DNA from: Actinoallomurus sp963850195
GTDB lineage: Bacteria > Actinomycetota > Actinomycetes > Streptosporangiales > Streptosporangiaceae
Direction of reading: 5' to 3'
Assembly: GCA_963850195.1 (NCBI GenBank)
Contig: CAWKKD010000008.1
Location: 62,001-126,000, forward strand
Length of the DNA: 64,000 nucleotides
Below the pieces are notes generated by a model that did no database searches, was not told where the DNA came from, and saw nothing but the letters and a program-made list of their open reading frames with translations. Shown piece after piece: positions 8,742-16,786 of this stretch. The position numbers and the translations under genes are program-made. Position 1 is the stretch's first letter, and every line of letters starts with the position of its first letter.

Positions 8742-9335
8742 TTACGCGGGTTGCGACGCCAGCCACGGCGCGAGGCGGCCCCGGTCGAGCAGGTCGGGCC
8801 GGGCGAGCCGGTCCAGCATGAGGTGCACGATCGGCGCCGCGTCCTCGGTCCAGGCGTAGCACTGCTGCGTGGACGTGCACCGCTCACCCGCGCGACCCTG
8901 CGCGGCGGCGACGATCGCCGGGGTGTCGGCGCGGATCTGCTCGACGTCCGCGGCGGGCGCCTCGAGCGGTACGCCGGCGGCCTCGGCCAGGGCGGCGACG
9001 TCGGACAGCCGGTCGCCGAGCCACTCCCACGGCGTGGTGTTCACGGCCGCTTCCCAGTGACGCTCGCAGGGCTCGACGCCGCGAAAGTGCGGGTGGAAGT
9101 GCGCGGCCTCGAACCCGCCGCTGTCACCCTCGACCAGGTCGAACAGGTCGGCGCGCCAGTACGGCCGGTCGGCCACGATGCGTTGTGCGGCCGACTCGCT
9201 GCCCCGGTGCGGCTGGGGTTCGCGGACGCGAAGCTCGACGCGCGTCCCGTGCTCGAGATGGCTGTCCTTGACGCTGACCTCGAACCAGTGGCGGACCAGG
9301 ACCGTGACCTCGGTGTAGACGAATGCGTGTAGCAC
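8742..9335 (-). CDS. Conserved hypothetical protein
   Basis: The 197-residue soluble protein has no recognised domain. It starts with a strand-rich part (VRHWFEVSVKDSHLE) and contains a histidine/aromatic cluster, FEAAHFHPHFRGVEPCERHW, near residues 75-94, which could bind metal. The C-terminal half is helical and has a paired CTSTQQC sequence. The start is a GTG at 9335. It sits between a hydrolase and the AAA ATPase, all on the minus strand with short gaps, so it may share their transcript. I assign no function. Confidence 0.7.
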   Translation of the reverse strand: MLHAFVYTEVTVLVRHWFEVSVKDSHLEHGTRVELRVREPQPHRGSESAAQRIVADRPYWRADLFDLVEGDSGGFEAAHFHPHFRGVEPCERHWEAAVNTTPWEWLGDRLSDVAALAEAAGVPLEAPAADVEQIRADTPAIVAAAQGRAGERCTSTQQCYAWTEDAAPIVHLMLDRLARPDLLDRGRLAPWLASQPA

Positions 9336-9403
9336 TCACTCATCTTCCGGCGGGCCCCCGCGCCGGCGCAAGGGCAGCCGGGGTGTGGCGTGCCGACGGG
9401 TGG

Positions 9404-11758
9404 TCAGATCCGGCGCGGCGCGAACTCCGCGTACGCCGCACGTACGTCCTCGGCCATCAGCGTGGTCAGGTCCGCGGTCGTGGCCCCGGCGCCGAGCGAG
9501 GCGATGCGTACGTCGCGCAGCCCGCACGCCTTCTCGTACAGGGAGCGGACGAACCGGCCGTTGCCCAGCTCGTCGATGCGACCCTGGCCGCAGACCCGCT
9601 GGAAGACGCCGGCCAGGTCGTCGAGCGCGGTCTCCTCCCAGGCGTCGCCGGCCTGCGCGGCGAGCGCGGAGGCGATCTCCAGCAGCTCGTCGGGCCGGTA
9701 CGACGGGAACGCCACGCGCTCGGAGAACCGCGAGGCCAGCCCCGGGTTGGAGCGCAGGAAGCGGTCCATGTCCGCGTCGTAGCCGGCGAGGATCACGACG
9801 AGCCGGTCGCGGTCGTCCTCGGCGCGCTTCAGCAGCGTCTGCACGGCCTCGGCGCCGAACGCGTCGCCGCCCGCGTACCCGGGGTTGACCAGCGAGTACG
9901 CCTCGTCGACGAACAGCACGCCGCCCAGGGCGGAGTCGATCACCTTGTTGGTCTTCAGCGCCGTCGACCCGAGGTGCTCGCCGACCAGGTCGGCGCGCTG
10001 CGCCTCGACGACCTCGGGCCGGGCCAGCAGGCCGAGCGCGGCGAAGATCCGGCCGAGGACGCGCGCGACCGTGGTCTTACCGGTGCCGGGCGGCCCGGCG
10101 AACACGAAGTGCCGCATGGGCGGGTGGGTGGCCAGGCCCTGCTCCTCGCGCAGGCGCGCCACGCGGAGCTGCGCGGTGATCGCGTGTACCTGGCGTTTCA
10201 CGGGCTCGAGGCCGATCATCGCGTCGAGGTCGGCGAGCGCCTCCTCCAGCGTCGGCGTCTCGGCGTAGCCGCGGTATCGCTCGGTCACCTCGGCGAAGGC
10301 GACCTCGAGGTCGATCCCGCGGATCGTGACCAGCTCGTCGGTGGTCGGGTCCGCGCCGGCGCCGACGATCCGCACGTCCCTGGCGCGCGCCGCCGCCTCG
10401 ACCAGCGAGCGTACGAACCGGCCGTTGCCCAGCTCGTCGACGATGCCGCGCCGTCGTACGTCCTCGAAGCGGTGCAGCAGGCCGGGTGCGGCGTCGTCGG
10501 CGATCCGGTCGCCGCGAAGGGCCGCGTGGTAGTCGGCGATCCGCAGCAGCTCGGCCGGTGAGTAGCCGGGGAAGCTGACCCGCGTGCCGAACCGTGAGGC
10601 CAGGCCGGGGTTGGAGGACAGGAAAGTCCCCATCTCGTCCTCGTAGCCCGCGAGGATGATCACGAGGTCGTCGCGGTCGTCCTCGGCGCGCTTGAGGAGG
10701 GTCTGCACGGCCTCGTTGCCGAACCGGTCCGGCTGCCCGTCGGAGGCGTTGATGAGGCCGTACGCCTCGTCGATGAACAGCACGCCGCCAAGCGCCCGGT
10801 CGACCAGCTCGTTCGTCTTGATCGCGGTGGCGCCGAGGTACTCGCCGACGAGGTCGGCACGTTGCGCCTCGATGACCTGCGGCGTCGGCAGCAGCCCGAA
10901 GGCGTAGAAGATCTTGGCGACGACGCGGGCGACCGTCGTCTTGCCGGTGCCGGACGGGCCGACGAACACGAAGTGCCGCATCGGCTTCTCGGTGGCGAAC
11001 CCGGCCTCGGCGCGCATGCGGGCCGCCTCGATGGAGGCCGCGATCGAGCGCACCTGGCGTTTCACCGGCTCGAGCCCGATCATCGCCTCCAGCTCGGCGA
11101 GCGCCGCGCTCACCGAGATCTGCGGAACGTCCGGGGCCGCAGCGGCGCGGACGGCCGGGGACGCCGGGACCTCCTCGAGAACGGGAAGGTCCTCCTGCGC
11201 CCAGCCGGTGTCGTAGGCCTCCGCCGGCACGATGCGGCGCGACTGGAACCACCGGTAGGCCACGACTCCGAGCGCGGCGGCCCACGCGGGCGCGGCGTTC
11301 AGCCGGGGGAACGGGTGCGCGAGCGCGGCGGCCACCACTCCGGCGAGGGCGAGCGCGACCAGCGCCGTACGCCACGGCGCGTACGCGCGTACGCGGTGCG
11401 CCAGGATCGCCACGGGCAGCGCCAGCAGCGCGAGGAAGACGGCCTCGTGGCCGCCCGCCGGGTAGAGCCGGCTCAGCGGGACCACCGCCGCCAGCCAGCA
11501 GGCCGCCACGACCATCGTCGCCATCCCGCTCGGTGAGCGCAGCGCGAAGTCGATGACCAGCAGCAGCGTGGCGACCAGCACCACGGTCGTCGCCAGCGGC
11601 CAGCTCGAGACGACGGCGACCGCCGCCGCCCCTACGACGAGAACCAGGAAGACCAGCCGGAGCACCCCCGGCTGTACCTGGAAATAACGCCAGCGGGCGC
11701 GTTCGATGAGATCGCGCGCCACCGGCGGGCGCGATCGTGACCTGCCGAACGGTCGCAT
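9404..11758 (-). CDS. Membrane-anchored protein with two CbbX/EccA-type AAA ATPase domains
   Basis: The 784-residue protein begins with several hydrophobic segments between residues 31 and 170 (for example LRLVFLVLVVGAAAVAVV). Two homologous AAA modules follow. Module 1 has Walker A GPSGTGKTT (267-275) and Walker B GGVLFIDEAYGL. Module 2 has GPPGTGKTT (near 555) and GGVLFVDEAYSL. Each is preceded by AMIGLEPVKRQV and carries SNPGLASRF and ELGNGRFVRSL, signatures of the CbbX/SpoVK/EccA group. Those families remodel Rubisco, spore or type VII secretion partners, but no rbc, ESX or WXG100 genes are nearby. The membrane part and doubled ATPase suggest it works on a membrane-bound partner; that is inference. 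Confidence 0.88.
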   Translation of the reverse strand: MRPFGRSRSRPPVARDLIERARWRYFQVQPGVLRLVFLVLVVGAAAVAVVSSWPLATTVVLVATLLLVIDFALRSPSGMATMVVAACWLAAVVPLSRLYPAGGHEAVFLALLALPVAILAHRVRAYAPWRTALVALALAGVVAAALAHPFPRLNAAPAWAAALGVVAYRWFQSRRIVPAEAYDTGWAQEDLPVLEEVPASPAVRAAAAPDVPQISVSAALAELEAMIGLEPVKRQVRSIAASIEAARMRAEAGFATEKPMRHFVFVGPSGTGKTTVARVVAKIFYAFGLLPTPQVIEAQRADLVGEYLGATAIKTNELVDRALGGVLFIDEAYGLINASDGQPDRFGNEAVQTLLKRAEDDRDDLVIILAGYEDEMGTFLSSNPGLASRFGTRVSFPGYSPAELLRIADYHAALRGDRIADDAAPGLLHRFEDVRRRGIVDELGNGRFVRSLVEAAARARDVRIVGAGADPTTDELVTIRGIDLEVAFAEVTERYRGYAETPTLEEALADLDAMIGLEPVKRQVHAITAQLRVARLREEQGLATHPPMRHFVFAGPPGTGKTTVARVLGRIFAALGLLARPEVVEAQRADLVGEHLGSTALKTNKVIDSALGGVLFVDEAYSLVNPGYAGGDAFGAEAVQTLLKRAEDDRDRLVVILAGYDADMDRFLRSNPGLASRFSERVAFPSYRPDELLEIASALAAQAGDAWEETALDDLAGVFQRVCGQGRIDELGNGRFVRSLYEKACGLRDVRIASLGAGATTADLTTLMAEDVRAAYAEFAPRRI

Positions 11759-11875
11759 CGCCCTCCCCTCACGCCTGAGGACGTGTATAGCGCACGTTCG
11801 GTGGGGAATGGCAGCACCGTTTGCATGGCGCGCCCCGAACAGGACGGTTACCGAATGGCGCCAATGTGCGAGGGT

Positions 11876-12508
11876 CTATGCCTTGACCAGCCGGTCTGCG
11901 AGCTTTTTGTCCTTTGCGACCCGTACGAGGGCAGCGGCGAGGCGTGCGAATTCGCGCTCTTCGACAAGTTCGGCGAGTCGCTCGGGCTCGGTCGGCAGTC
12001 CGAGGCGCTTCGCGCCCTTCAGCGCGACGTCGTCGAAGCTCGGGCGCAGCCAAAGCCACACGGCCTGCGCCTCGCGGCAGAAGATCTCGGCGCCGGTCGG
12101 GCCGATCCCGGGGAACTCCTGCAGGACCTCCCGGCCCTTGCGCGGGTCGCGGCCCGCTCGTTGCGGCAGCTTGCGCAGGTCGCCGTCGTAGTCGTCGACC
12201 ACCATCTCCGCCATGTCGCCGAGACGGGTCGCGGTGCTCTCGTCGTAGCGGACGTAGTGTGCGCGGCCGAGCGCGTCGACGCGCTGCTGCCAGCTCAGCT
12301 TCGCCATGCCGCGCGGTGTGCCGCCGCCGGCCTCGAACAGCTCGCGCGCCGCGGCCACCGCGATGTCGGCGTTGATGCGGGTGCTGAGCAGGTTGGTCAG
12401 GACCAGCAGCTTGAACATCGTGCCCGGCTGGTCCTTGAGGGTGATCCCGGCCTCTTCCGCGTAGGTCCGCCCCGCGTCGGCGAGCAGCGCCTTGACCGTC
12501 TTGTCCAT
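11876..12508 (-). CDS. Endonuclease III-like HhH-GPD family protein, possibly not catalytic
   Basis: The 210-residue protein has the HhH-GPD fold: N-terminal helices with LLVLTNLLSTRINADIAVAAA (endonuclease III-like), then a helix-hairpin-helix LQEFPGIGPTGAEIF near residues 128-142. In active endonuclease III the hairpin reads LPGVGRKTA with a catalytic lysine; here that position is threonine. The usual four-cysteine iron-sulphur loop at the C-terminus is absent. An aspartate pair in LRPSFDDVALKG may replace the conserved Asp. It could be a monofunctional glycosylase or a DNA-binding derivative. The ATG at 12508 lies 26 bp after the SIS gene, suggesting co-transcription. Confidence 0.82.
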   Translation of the reverse strand: MDKTVKALLADAGRTYAEEAGITLKDQPGTMFKLLVLTNLLSTRINADIAVAAARELFEAGGGTPRGMAKLSWQQRVDALGRAHYVRYDESTATRLGDMAEMVVDDYDGDLRKLPQRAGRDPRKGREVLQEFPGIGPTGAEIFCREAQAVWLWLRPSFDDVALKGAKRLGLPTEPERLAELVEEREFARLAAALVRVAKDKKLADRLVKA

Positions 12509-12533
12509 GAGACCACCTCCAGATACGCAGGTC

Positions 12534-13241
12534 TTACCCCGCGAGAGAGGTTCTTAGTGCGGGCACACGCGTGGAGTAACGCTCCAGCAGGCCCGCGTTG
12601 CACTCGTCGCCGCCCGGCATGTTGGCGCTGACCCACAACGGCAGCTCCGCGCGTTCGGACATCCGCGCGAGCAGGAGGTTCCACAGGTACACGCCGGCCA
12701 GCGACGACAGTGCCGCGGTACGCGGGGCCTCACGCGGATAGGAGACGTCGCCCGGCGGTACGAGCGTGTCGAGCACCACGTCGGCGACCTCGCCGAGCTT
12801 CACGCCCGCGCGCGCCGGTGCGGCCGCCATAGAGGGCCCCGACACGAACGCGATCACCGGCAGCCCGCGCGAGCGCGCCCCGGTGGCCAGCTCGACCGGG
12901 TACGGGTTCGCGCCGCTGTTGGAGAAGACGACGACCACGTCGCCAGGCCGCGGTCCGGCCGCCTCGAGGACCGGCTCGGCGACGCCGTGGCGGCGTTCGG
13001 CCTCCGTCGCGGGCCACGCGCCGTGCAGCGGCGAGATCTGCGGCGCGTACAGCGGCTGCACGCAGGCCAGACCACCCGCGCGGAAGAACCCCTCGAGCAC
13101 CATCGCGAGCGAGTGCCCGGACCCGCCGATGTGGACCAGACCGCCTCCGATGACGCTGCCGAGGAGGAGCCCGGTGGCCCGCTCGAGCGCGTCGGCGTTG
13201 TGCGGTTCGAGACGCTCGAGGTGTTCCTGCATCCAGTTCAC
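12534..13241 (-). CDS. SIS domain sugar-phosphate-binding protein
   Basis: The 235-residue protein is a single SIS domain. It shows GGLVHIGGSGHSLAMVLEGFFRAGG (about residues 33-57) and the second phosphosugar loop DVVVVFSNSGANPYPVELA, in which SNSG matches the ES(N)SG turn. Related proteins isomerise or bind N-acetylhexosamine phosphates or act as MurQ-like etherases. The MurQ catalytic glutamate signature is not obvious, so a binding or isomerase role is as likely. It is the first gene of a minus-strand run and is divergent from the histidine kinase gene across 102 bp. Confidence 0.82.
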   Translation of the reverse strand: MNWMQEHLERLEPHNADALERATGLLLGSVIGGGLVHIGGSGHSLAMVLEGFFRAGGLACVQPLYAPQISPLHGAWPATEAERRHGVAEPVLEAAGPRPGDVVVVFSNSGANPYPVELATGARSRGLPVIAFVSGPSMAAAPARAGVKLGEVADVVLDTLVPPGDVSYPREAPRTAALSSLAGVYLWNLLLARMSERAELPLWVSANMPGGDECNAGLLERYSTRVPALRTSLAG

Positions 13242-13331
13242 GTGGACGGTCTATCAGGTCGCCGCCCCATGGGACATTCGTCCTATCGGGGACCGGATCG
13301 ACGGCTCTCCGCGACCACGGTTTCGCGCCCT

Positions 13332-13337
13332 TAGAGT
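13332..13337 (+). promoter_or_regulatory. Possible -10 element of a leaderless histidine kinase mRNA
   Basis: TAGAGT ends 6 nt before the GTG at 13344, and no Shine-Dalgarno sequence is present. This spacing fits a leaderless transcript. No good -35 box was seen. Confidence 0.4.
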
Positions 13338-13343
13338 GTCCGC

Positions 13344-14477
13344 GTGACGGTCAGGGGCGATAAGCCGGAGTTCGCAAGCGGGAACAAGGACGGGCCCGGG
13401 CCGTTCGCCATCTACCCGTGGCTGCTGATCGGACTGAGCGCCGCCGGCGACGTCTGGAACGGCCGGGCGAGCCCCCTTTGGGCGTCGGGTCCGCTGCTGG
13501 CCGCCTTCGTGCTGCTGATCGTCGCGGCGGTCTGGTTCGGGTTCCGTCGCGGCCAGGGCGACCGGCTCGCGGTCGTCCTGCTCGTCGTGCTGATGGCGGA
13601 CGCCTTCACGCTGGCCGGCTGGTTCGGCCACGGCATGAACTCCCTGTACCCGCTGACCGCCATCGCCGCCGCCGTGGTGCTCCCCTGGAACCGGCCCGCG
13701 TGGCCGGTGGTCGTCATCGTCCCGCTGGCCTTCGCCGGCTCGATCCTCGCGTGGCTGCGCGGCGCCGCACCCGGCGACGCCTTCACCGTCTGGTACGGCA
13801 CGCTGACCTCTGGCTCCATCATCGCGACGATCCTGCGGCTGTTCGCCTCCATCCGCGAGCTGCGCGAGACCCGTGAGGAACTCGCCAAGGTCGCCGTCTC
13901 CGAAGAACGCCTGCGGTTCGCCCGCGACCTGCACGACCTGCTCGGCCACACACTGTCGGTGATGGTGATCAAGGCGCAGGCGGTGCGGAAGCTGATCCCA
14001 CGCGACGGCGCGGTCGCCGCCGAGCAGGCCGCCGACATCGAGGCGATCGGCCGCGACGCCCTCCGGCAGGTACGCCTCGCGGTGACCGGCTACCGGGGCC
14101 GCGGCCTCGACGCCGAGCTCGACGGCGCGCGTACGGCGCTGCGGGACGCGGGCATCGAACTGGCCGTCCGTCAGAAGGGCACGCCGCTGCCGGGCGAGGC
14201 GGAGGCGCTGCTCGGCTGGGCCGTCAGGGAGGGCGTCACCAACGTGATCCGGCACAGCGGCGCGGGCCACTGCGAGATCTCGGTGGCCGGCACCGACGGC
14301 ACGGCCGTCCTGTCGGTACGCGACGACGGCCGCGGCGGATCCGCGGACAAGGGCAATGGCCTGAACGGGCTCACGGAGCGGGTCAGCGGCGCCGACGGCC
14401 GTCTCGAGGCGGGACCGGCGGACGGCGGGGGCTACCGGATGACGGTCGTCCTCCCGCTGAAGGGGGAGGTCTCATGA
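13344..14477 (+). CDS. Two-component sensor histidine kinase (NarL/DesK type, HisKA_3)
   Basis: The 377-residue protein has about five membrane helices between residues 15 and 150 and a short coiled linker (RELRETREELAKVAVSEERL). The dimerisation box FARDLHDLLGHTLSVM follows, with the phosphoacceptor His197. The ATPase domain shows N-box EGVTNVIRHSGA and G-box DDGRGG. The extracellular part is minimal, so it probably senses membrane or intramembrane signals, as DesK does. It overlaps its response regulator by ATGA at 14474, so the pair is translationally coupled. The GTG start at 13344 has no Shine-Dalgarno. Confidence 0.92.
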   Translation: MTVRGDKPEFASGNKDGPGPFAIYPWLLIGLSAAGDVWNGRASPLWASGPLLAAFVLLIVAAVWFGFRRGQGDRLAVVLLVVLMADAFTLAGWFGHGMNSLYPLTAIAAAVVLPWNRPAWPVVVIVPLAFAGSILAWLRGAAPGDAFTVWYGTLTSGSIIATILRLFASIRELRETREELAKVAVSEERLRFARDLHDLLGHTLSVMVIKAQAVRKLIPRDGAVAAEQAADIEAIGRDALRQVRLAVTGYRGRGLDAELDGARTALRDAGIELAVRQKGTPLPGEAEALLGWAVREGVTNVIRHSGAGHCEISVAGTDGTAVLSVRDDGRGGSADKGNGLNGLTERVSGADGRLEAGPADGGGYRMTVVLPLKGEVS

Positions 14478-15079
14478 TCAGGATTCTGCTCGCCGAGGAC
14501 CAGGGCATGATGCGCGGCGCGCTCGCCCTGCTGCTCGGTCTGGAGGACGACTTCGAGGTCGTCGGCCAGGTGGCCGCCGGCGACCAGATCGTGCCGACCG
14601 CGATGGAGGTACGGCCCGACGTCGCCGTGCTCGACATCGAGATGCCGGGACGCAGCGGCCTGGACGCCGCCGCCGACCTGCACGCCGTGCTCCCGGCCTG
14701 CAAGATCCTCATCGTGACGACCTTCGGGCGGCCCGGCTACCTGCGCCGCGCGATGGAGGCGGGCGCGAGCGGGTTCCTGGTCAAGGACGGCCCGGTCGAG
14801 GACCTGGCCGGGGCGATCCGCCGCGTCCTGGCGGGCGAGCGCGTCGTCGACCCCGAGCTGGCCACCGCCGCGCTCAGCGCCGGCCCGAACCCGCTGACCG
14901 GCCGCGAGCGCGACGTGCTGTCGGCCGCCGCGGACGGCTCGACCATCGCCGACATCGCGGGCCGCCTGCACCTGTCGGAGAGCACGGTCCGCAACTACCT
15001 GTCGGCGGCCATCGGCAAGACCTCCGCGCGCAACCGCATCGAGGCCGTACAGTCCGCACGCCAGCACGGCTGGCTCTAA
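14474..15079 (+). CDS. Response regulator, NarL/FixJ (LuxR HTH) family
   Basis: The 201-residue protein has a receiver domain with acidic pocket AEDQ (residues 7-10), phosphorylation site VAVLDIEMPG (Asp54), TTF switch residue region and LVKDG (lysine near 103). A LuxR-type HTH covers about residues 135-195 (LTGRERDVLSAAADG, IADIAGRLHLSESTVRNYLS). It is the partner of the kinase gene with which it overlaps. Targets are not visible; DesR-like regulators of this shape often control membrane lipid or transporter genes. Its stop overlaps the convergent rnhB stop by 4 bp. Confidence 0.93.
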   Translation: MIRILLAEDQGMMRGALALLLGLEDDFEVVGQVAAGDQIVPTAMEVRPDVAVLDIEMPGRSGLDAAADLHAVLPACKILIVTTFGRPGYLRRAMEAGASGFLVKDGPVEDLAGAIRRVLAGERVVDPELATAALSAGPNPLTGRERDVLSAAADGSTIADIAGRLHLSESTVRNYLSAAIGKTSARNRIEAVQSARQHGWL

Positions 15080-15780
15080 ATGAGGGAGAGCTGGCCCTCG
15101 ATCTCGGGGCGGTGCCGCTTGAGGTGGCGCCACTGCGGCAGGTCGTCGAGGTAGGACCACGAGAGCCGGTGGTGCGGGGTCGGGCCCAGCGTGCGCAGTG
15201 CGGCCTGGTGGACCGGTGAGGGGTAGCCGGCGTTGGCCGCGAACCCGTACTCCTCGTGGCCCAGCTCCGTCATCAGCGCGTCACGGTGCACCTTGGCCAG
15301 TACGGACGCGGCGGCGACCGTCACCGACCGCAGGTCGGCCTTGATCTCGGTACGCACCGGCCAGGGCCGCCCGGCGCCCGCCGACGCGCGGGCACCGAGG
15401 AAGTTGTGCTTGCCGTCGAGGATCACCGCGTCGGGCCGCTCGGGCAGCGCCTCGAGGGCGCGTACGGCGGCGCGGCGCAGCGCCTCGGTCATGCCCGCCT
15501 CGTCGATCTCCTGCGGGCTCGCCTCGCCGAAGGCGTACGCAGGAAGCCAGCCTTCCAGCTCGCCGGCGATCGCGGTGCGGCGGCGCGCCGTGAGCAGCTT
15601 GGAGTCGGTGAGCCCGGCCGGCGGCTCGCTCAGGTCGGTGACGGCGGCGCAGACGACGACCGGCCCGGCCCAGGCGCCGCGGCCCACCTCGTCGACGCCC
15701 GCGACGCACGTCGCACCGGCCTCGGCGAGCTGGGTCTCGATCGCGTACCCGGGCCCGGTGTCGGGTTCGTCTGTTCGCAT
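15076..15780 (-). CDS. rnhB: Ribonuclease HII
   Basis: The 234-residue enzyme removes RNA from RNA-DNA hybrids. It shows the active-site opening GVDEVGRGAWAGPVVV (Asp and Glu metal ligands), then LTDSKLL, DGKHNFLG, and SVTVAAASVLAKVHRDALM with later GYPSPVHQAAL. Length is normal for the family. Start choice is uncertain: the ATG at 15780 begins the conserved part, while ATGs at 15789 and 15792 are possible and none has a good Shine-Dalgarno. The frame remains open 39 codons further upstream, but that part is arginine-rich and overlaps the LysR gene. It ends convergently with the response regulator gene, overlapping it by 4 bp. Confidence 0.92.
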   Translation of the reverse strand: MRTDEPDTGPGYAIETQLAEAGATCVAGVDEVGRGAWAGPVVVCAAVTDLSEPPAGLTDSKLLTARRRTAIAGELEGWLPAYAFGEASPQEIDEAGMTEALRRAAVRALEALPERPDAVILDGKHNFLGARASAGAGRPWPVRTEIKADLRSVTVAAASVLAKVHRDALMTELGHEEYGFAANAGYPSPVHQAALRTLGPTPHHRLSWSYLDDLPQWRHLKRHRPEIEGQLSLI

Positions 15781-15821
15781 GGCGGCCATCATGGCAGCCG
15801 CCACACCGCCGCCGCAGACGG

Positions 15822-16706
15822 TCAGGACGGGCCGTCGAGGTGACCGGCGACGATGTCGGCGAGCGCGCGGACGGCGGGCGCCGGGTGCTCGCTCCACACG
15901 AGGTACACGCTGCGTACGGGCGCGTCCGGGACCGTCACGCGGTGGTGCCGGTCGCCGAGCTCCCCGGCGACCGTCGCCGGTACGAGGGCGACGGCCAGGC
16001 CGAGTTCGACGAGCCGCGCTAGGCCCTTCAGGCTTGTGACCTCGAACCCGACGCGCCGGGTGAGGCCCGCCGTACGGAACGCGTCGTCGATCTGGGGCCG
16101 TCCTCCGGCGCCTGGCGCGAAGTCGACGAACACCTCCTCGGCGAGGCGGCCGAGACCGACGGTGTCCAGCGCCGCGAGGGCGTGCCCGTGCGCGACGATC
16201 GCGACGTGGCCCTCGGTGCGGACCTCCAGGTGGTTCATGCCGTCGGGCGGATCCCCGCCGGGGCGCGCGACCAGCGCGAGGTCCAGCCGGCCGGTGCGCA
16301 CGTCGCGCACCATCCGGTCGGTCAGGTCCTCGCGCAGGGAGAGGTCGACGTCCGGGTGACGGGCGTGGAAGGCGGCGAGCAGCAGCGCGATGTCGAGCCC
16401 GGGCACCGACTGCATCTTGCCGATGGCGAGCCGCCCGCGGATCTGCCCGGTCACGGCGGCCACCTCGGCGCGTGCGCGGTCCGCGTCGGCCAGCATCCGC
16501 CGTGCGACGGCCACGAACGCCTCACCCGCGGCGGTCGTGCACACGCTCCGGCTCGTGCGTTCGAACAGCCGCGCGCCGAGTTCGTCCTCCAGCCTGCGGA
16601 TCTGCTGGCTCAGCGCGGACTGGACGACGAAGCAGCGTTCGGCCGCCCGCGTGAAGTTGGCGGTCTCGGCCACCGCGACGACGTACCGGAGCTGGCGGAG
16701 TTCCAT
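15822..16706 (-). CDS. LysR family transcriptional regulator
   Basis: The 294-residue protein opens with MELRQLRYVVAVAETANFTR and the winged HTH AAERCFVVQSALSQQIRRLE (about residues 21-40). A linker and a periplasmic-binding-like effector domain follow (LAIGKMQSV near residue 95 onward). It is divergent from an MFS exporter with 80 bp between the two starts, the classic arrangement in which LysR controls its neighbour and itself. A candidate operator lies in that gap. The ligand is unknown. Confidence 0.93.
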   Translation of the reverse strand: MELRQLRYVVAVAETANFTRAAERCFVVQSALSQQIRRLEDELGARLFERTSRSVCTTAAGEAFVAVARRMLADADRARAEVAAVTGQIRGRLAIGKMQSVPGLDIALLLAAFHARHPDVDLSLREDLTDRMVRDVRTGRLDLALVARPGGDPPDGMNHLEVRTEGHVAIVAHGHALAALDTVGLGRLAEEVFVDFAPGAGGRPQIDDAFRTAGLTRRVGFEVTSLKGLARLVELGLAVALVPATVAGELGDRHHRVTVPDAPVRSVYLVWSEHPAPAVRALADIVAGHLDGPS

Positions 16707-16712
16707 CCATCA

Positions 16713-16727
16713 ATCATCGAGGGCGAT
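16713..16727. promoter_or_regulatory. Candidate LysR operator (ATC-N9-GAT)
   Basis: atcatcgagggcgat has the T-N11-A core and the ATC-N9-GAT form typical of LysR boxes. It starts 7 bp upstream of the lysR gene, within the divergent intergenic region shared with the MFS gene. Confidence 0.4.
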
Positions 16728-16786
16728 CGCACCGGTCACAACCATGCGTTGGACAGATCGATCATGAGGCCACCAGGCTGGCACTC

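Noticed and set aside
9404..11758. Type VII secretion (ESX) locus
   Set aside because: The ATPase is EccA-like, but no eccB, eccC, eccD, mycosin or WXG100 genes lie in the window.
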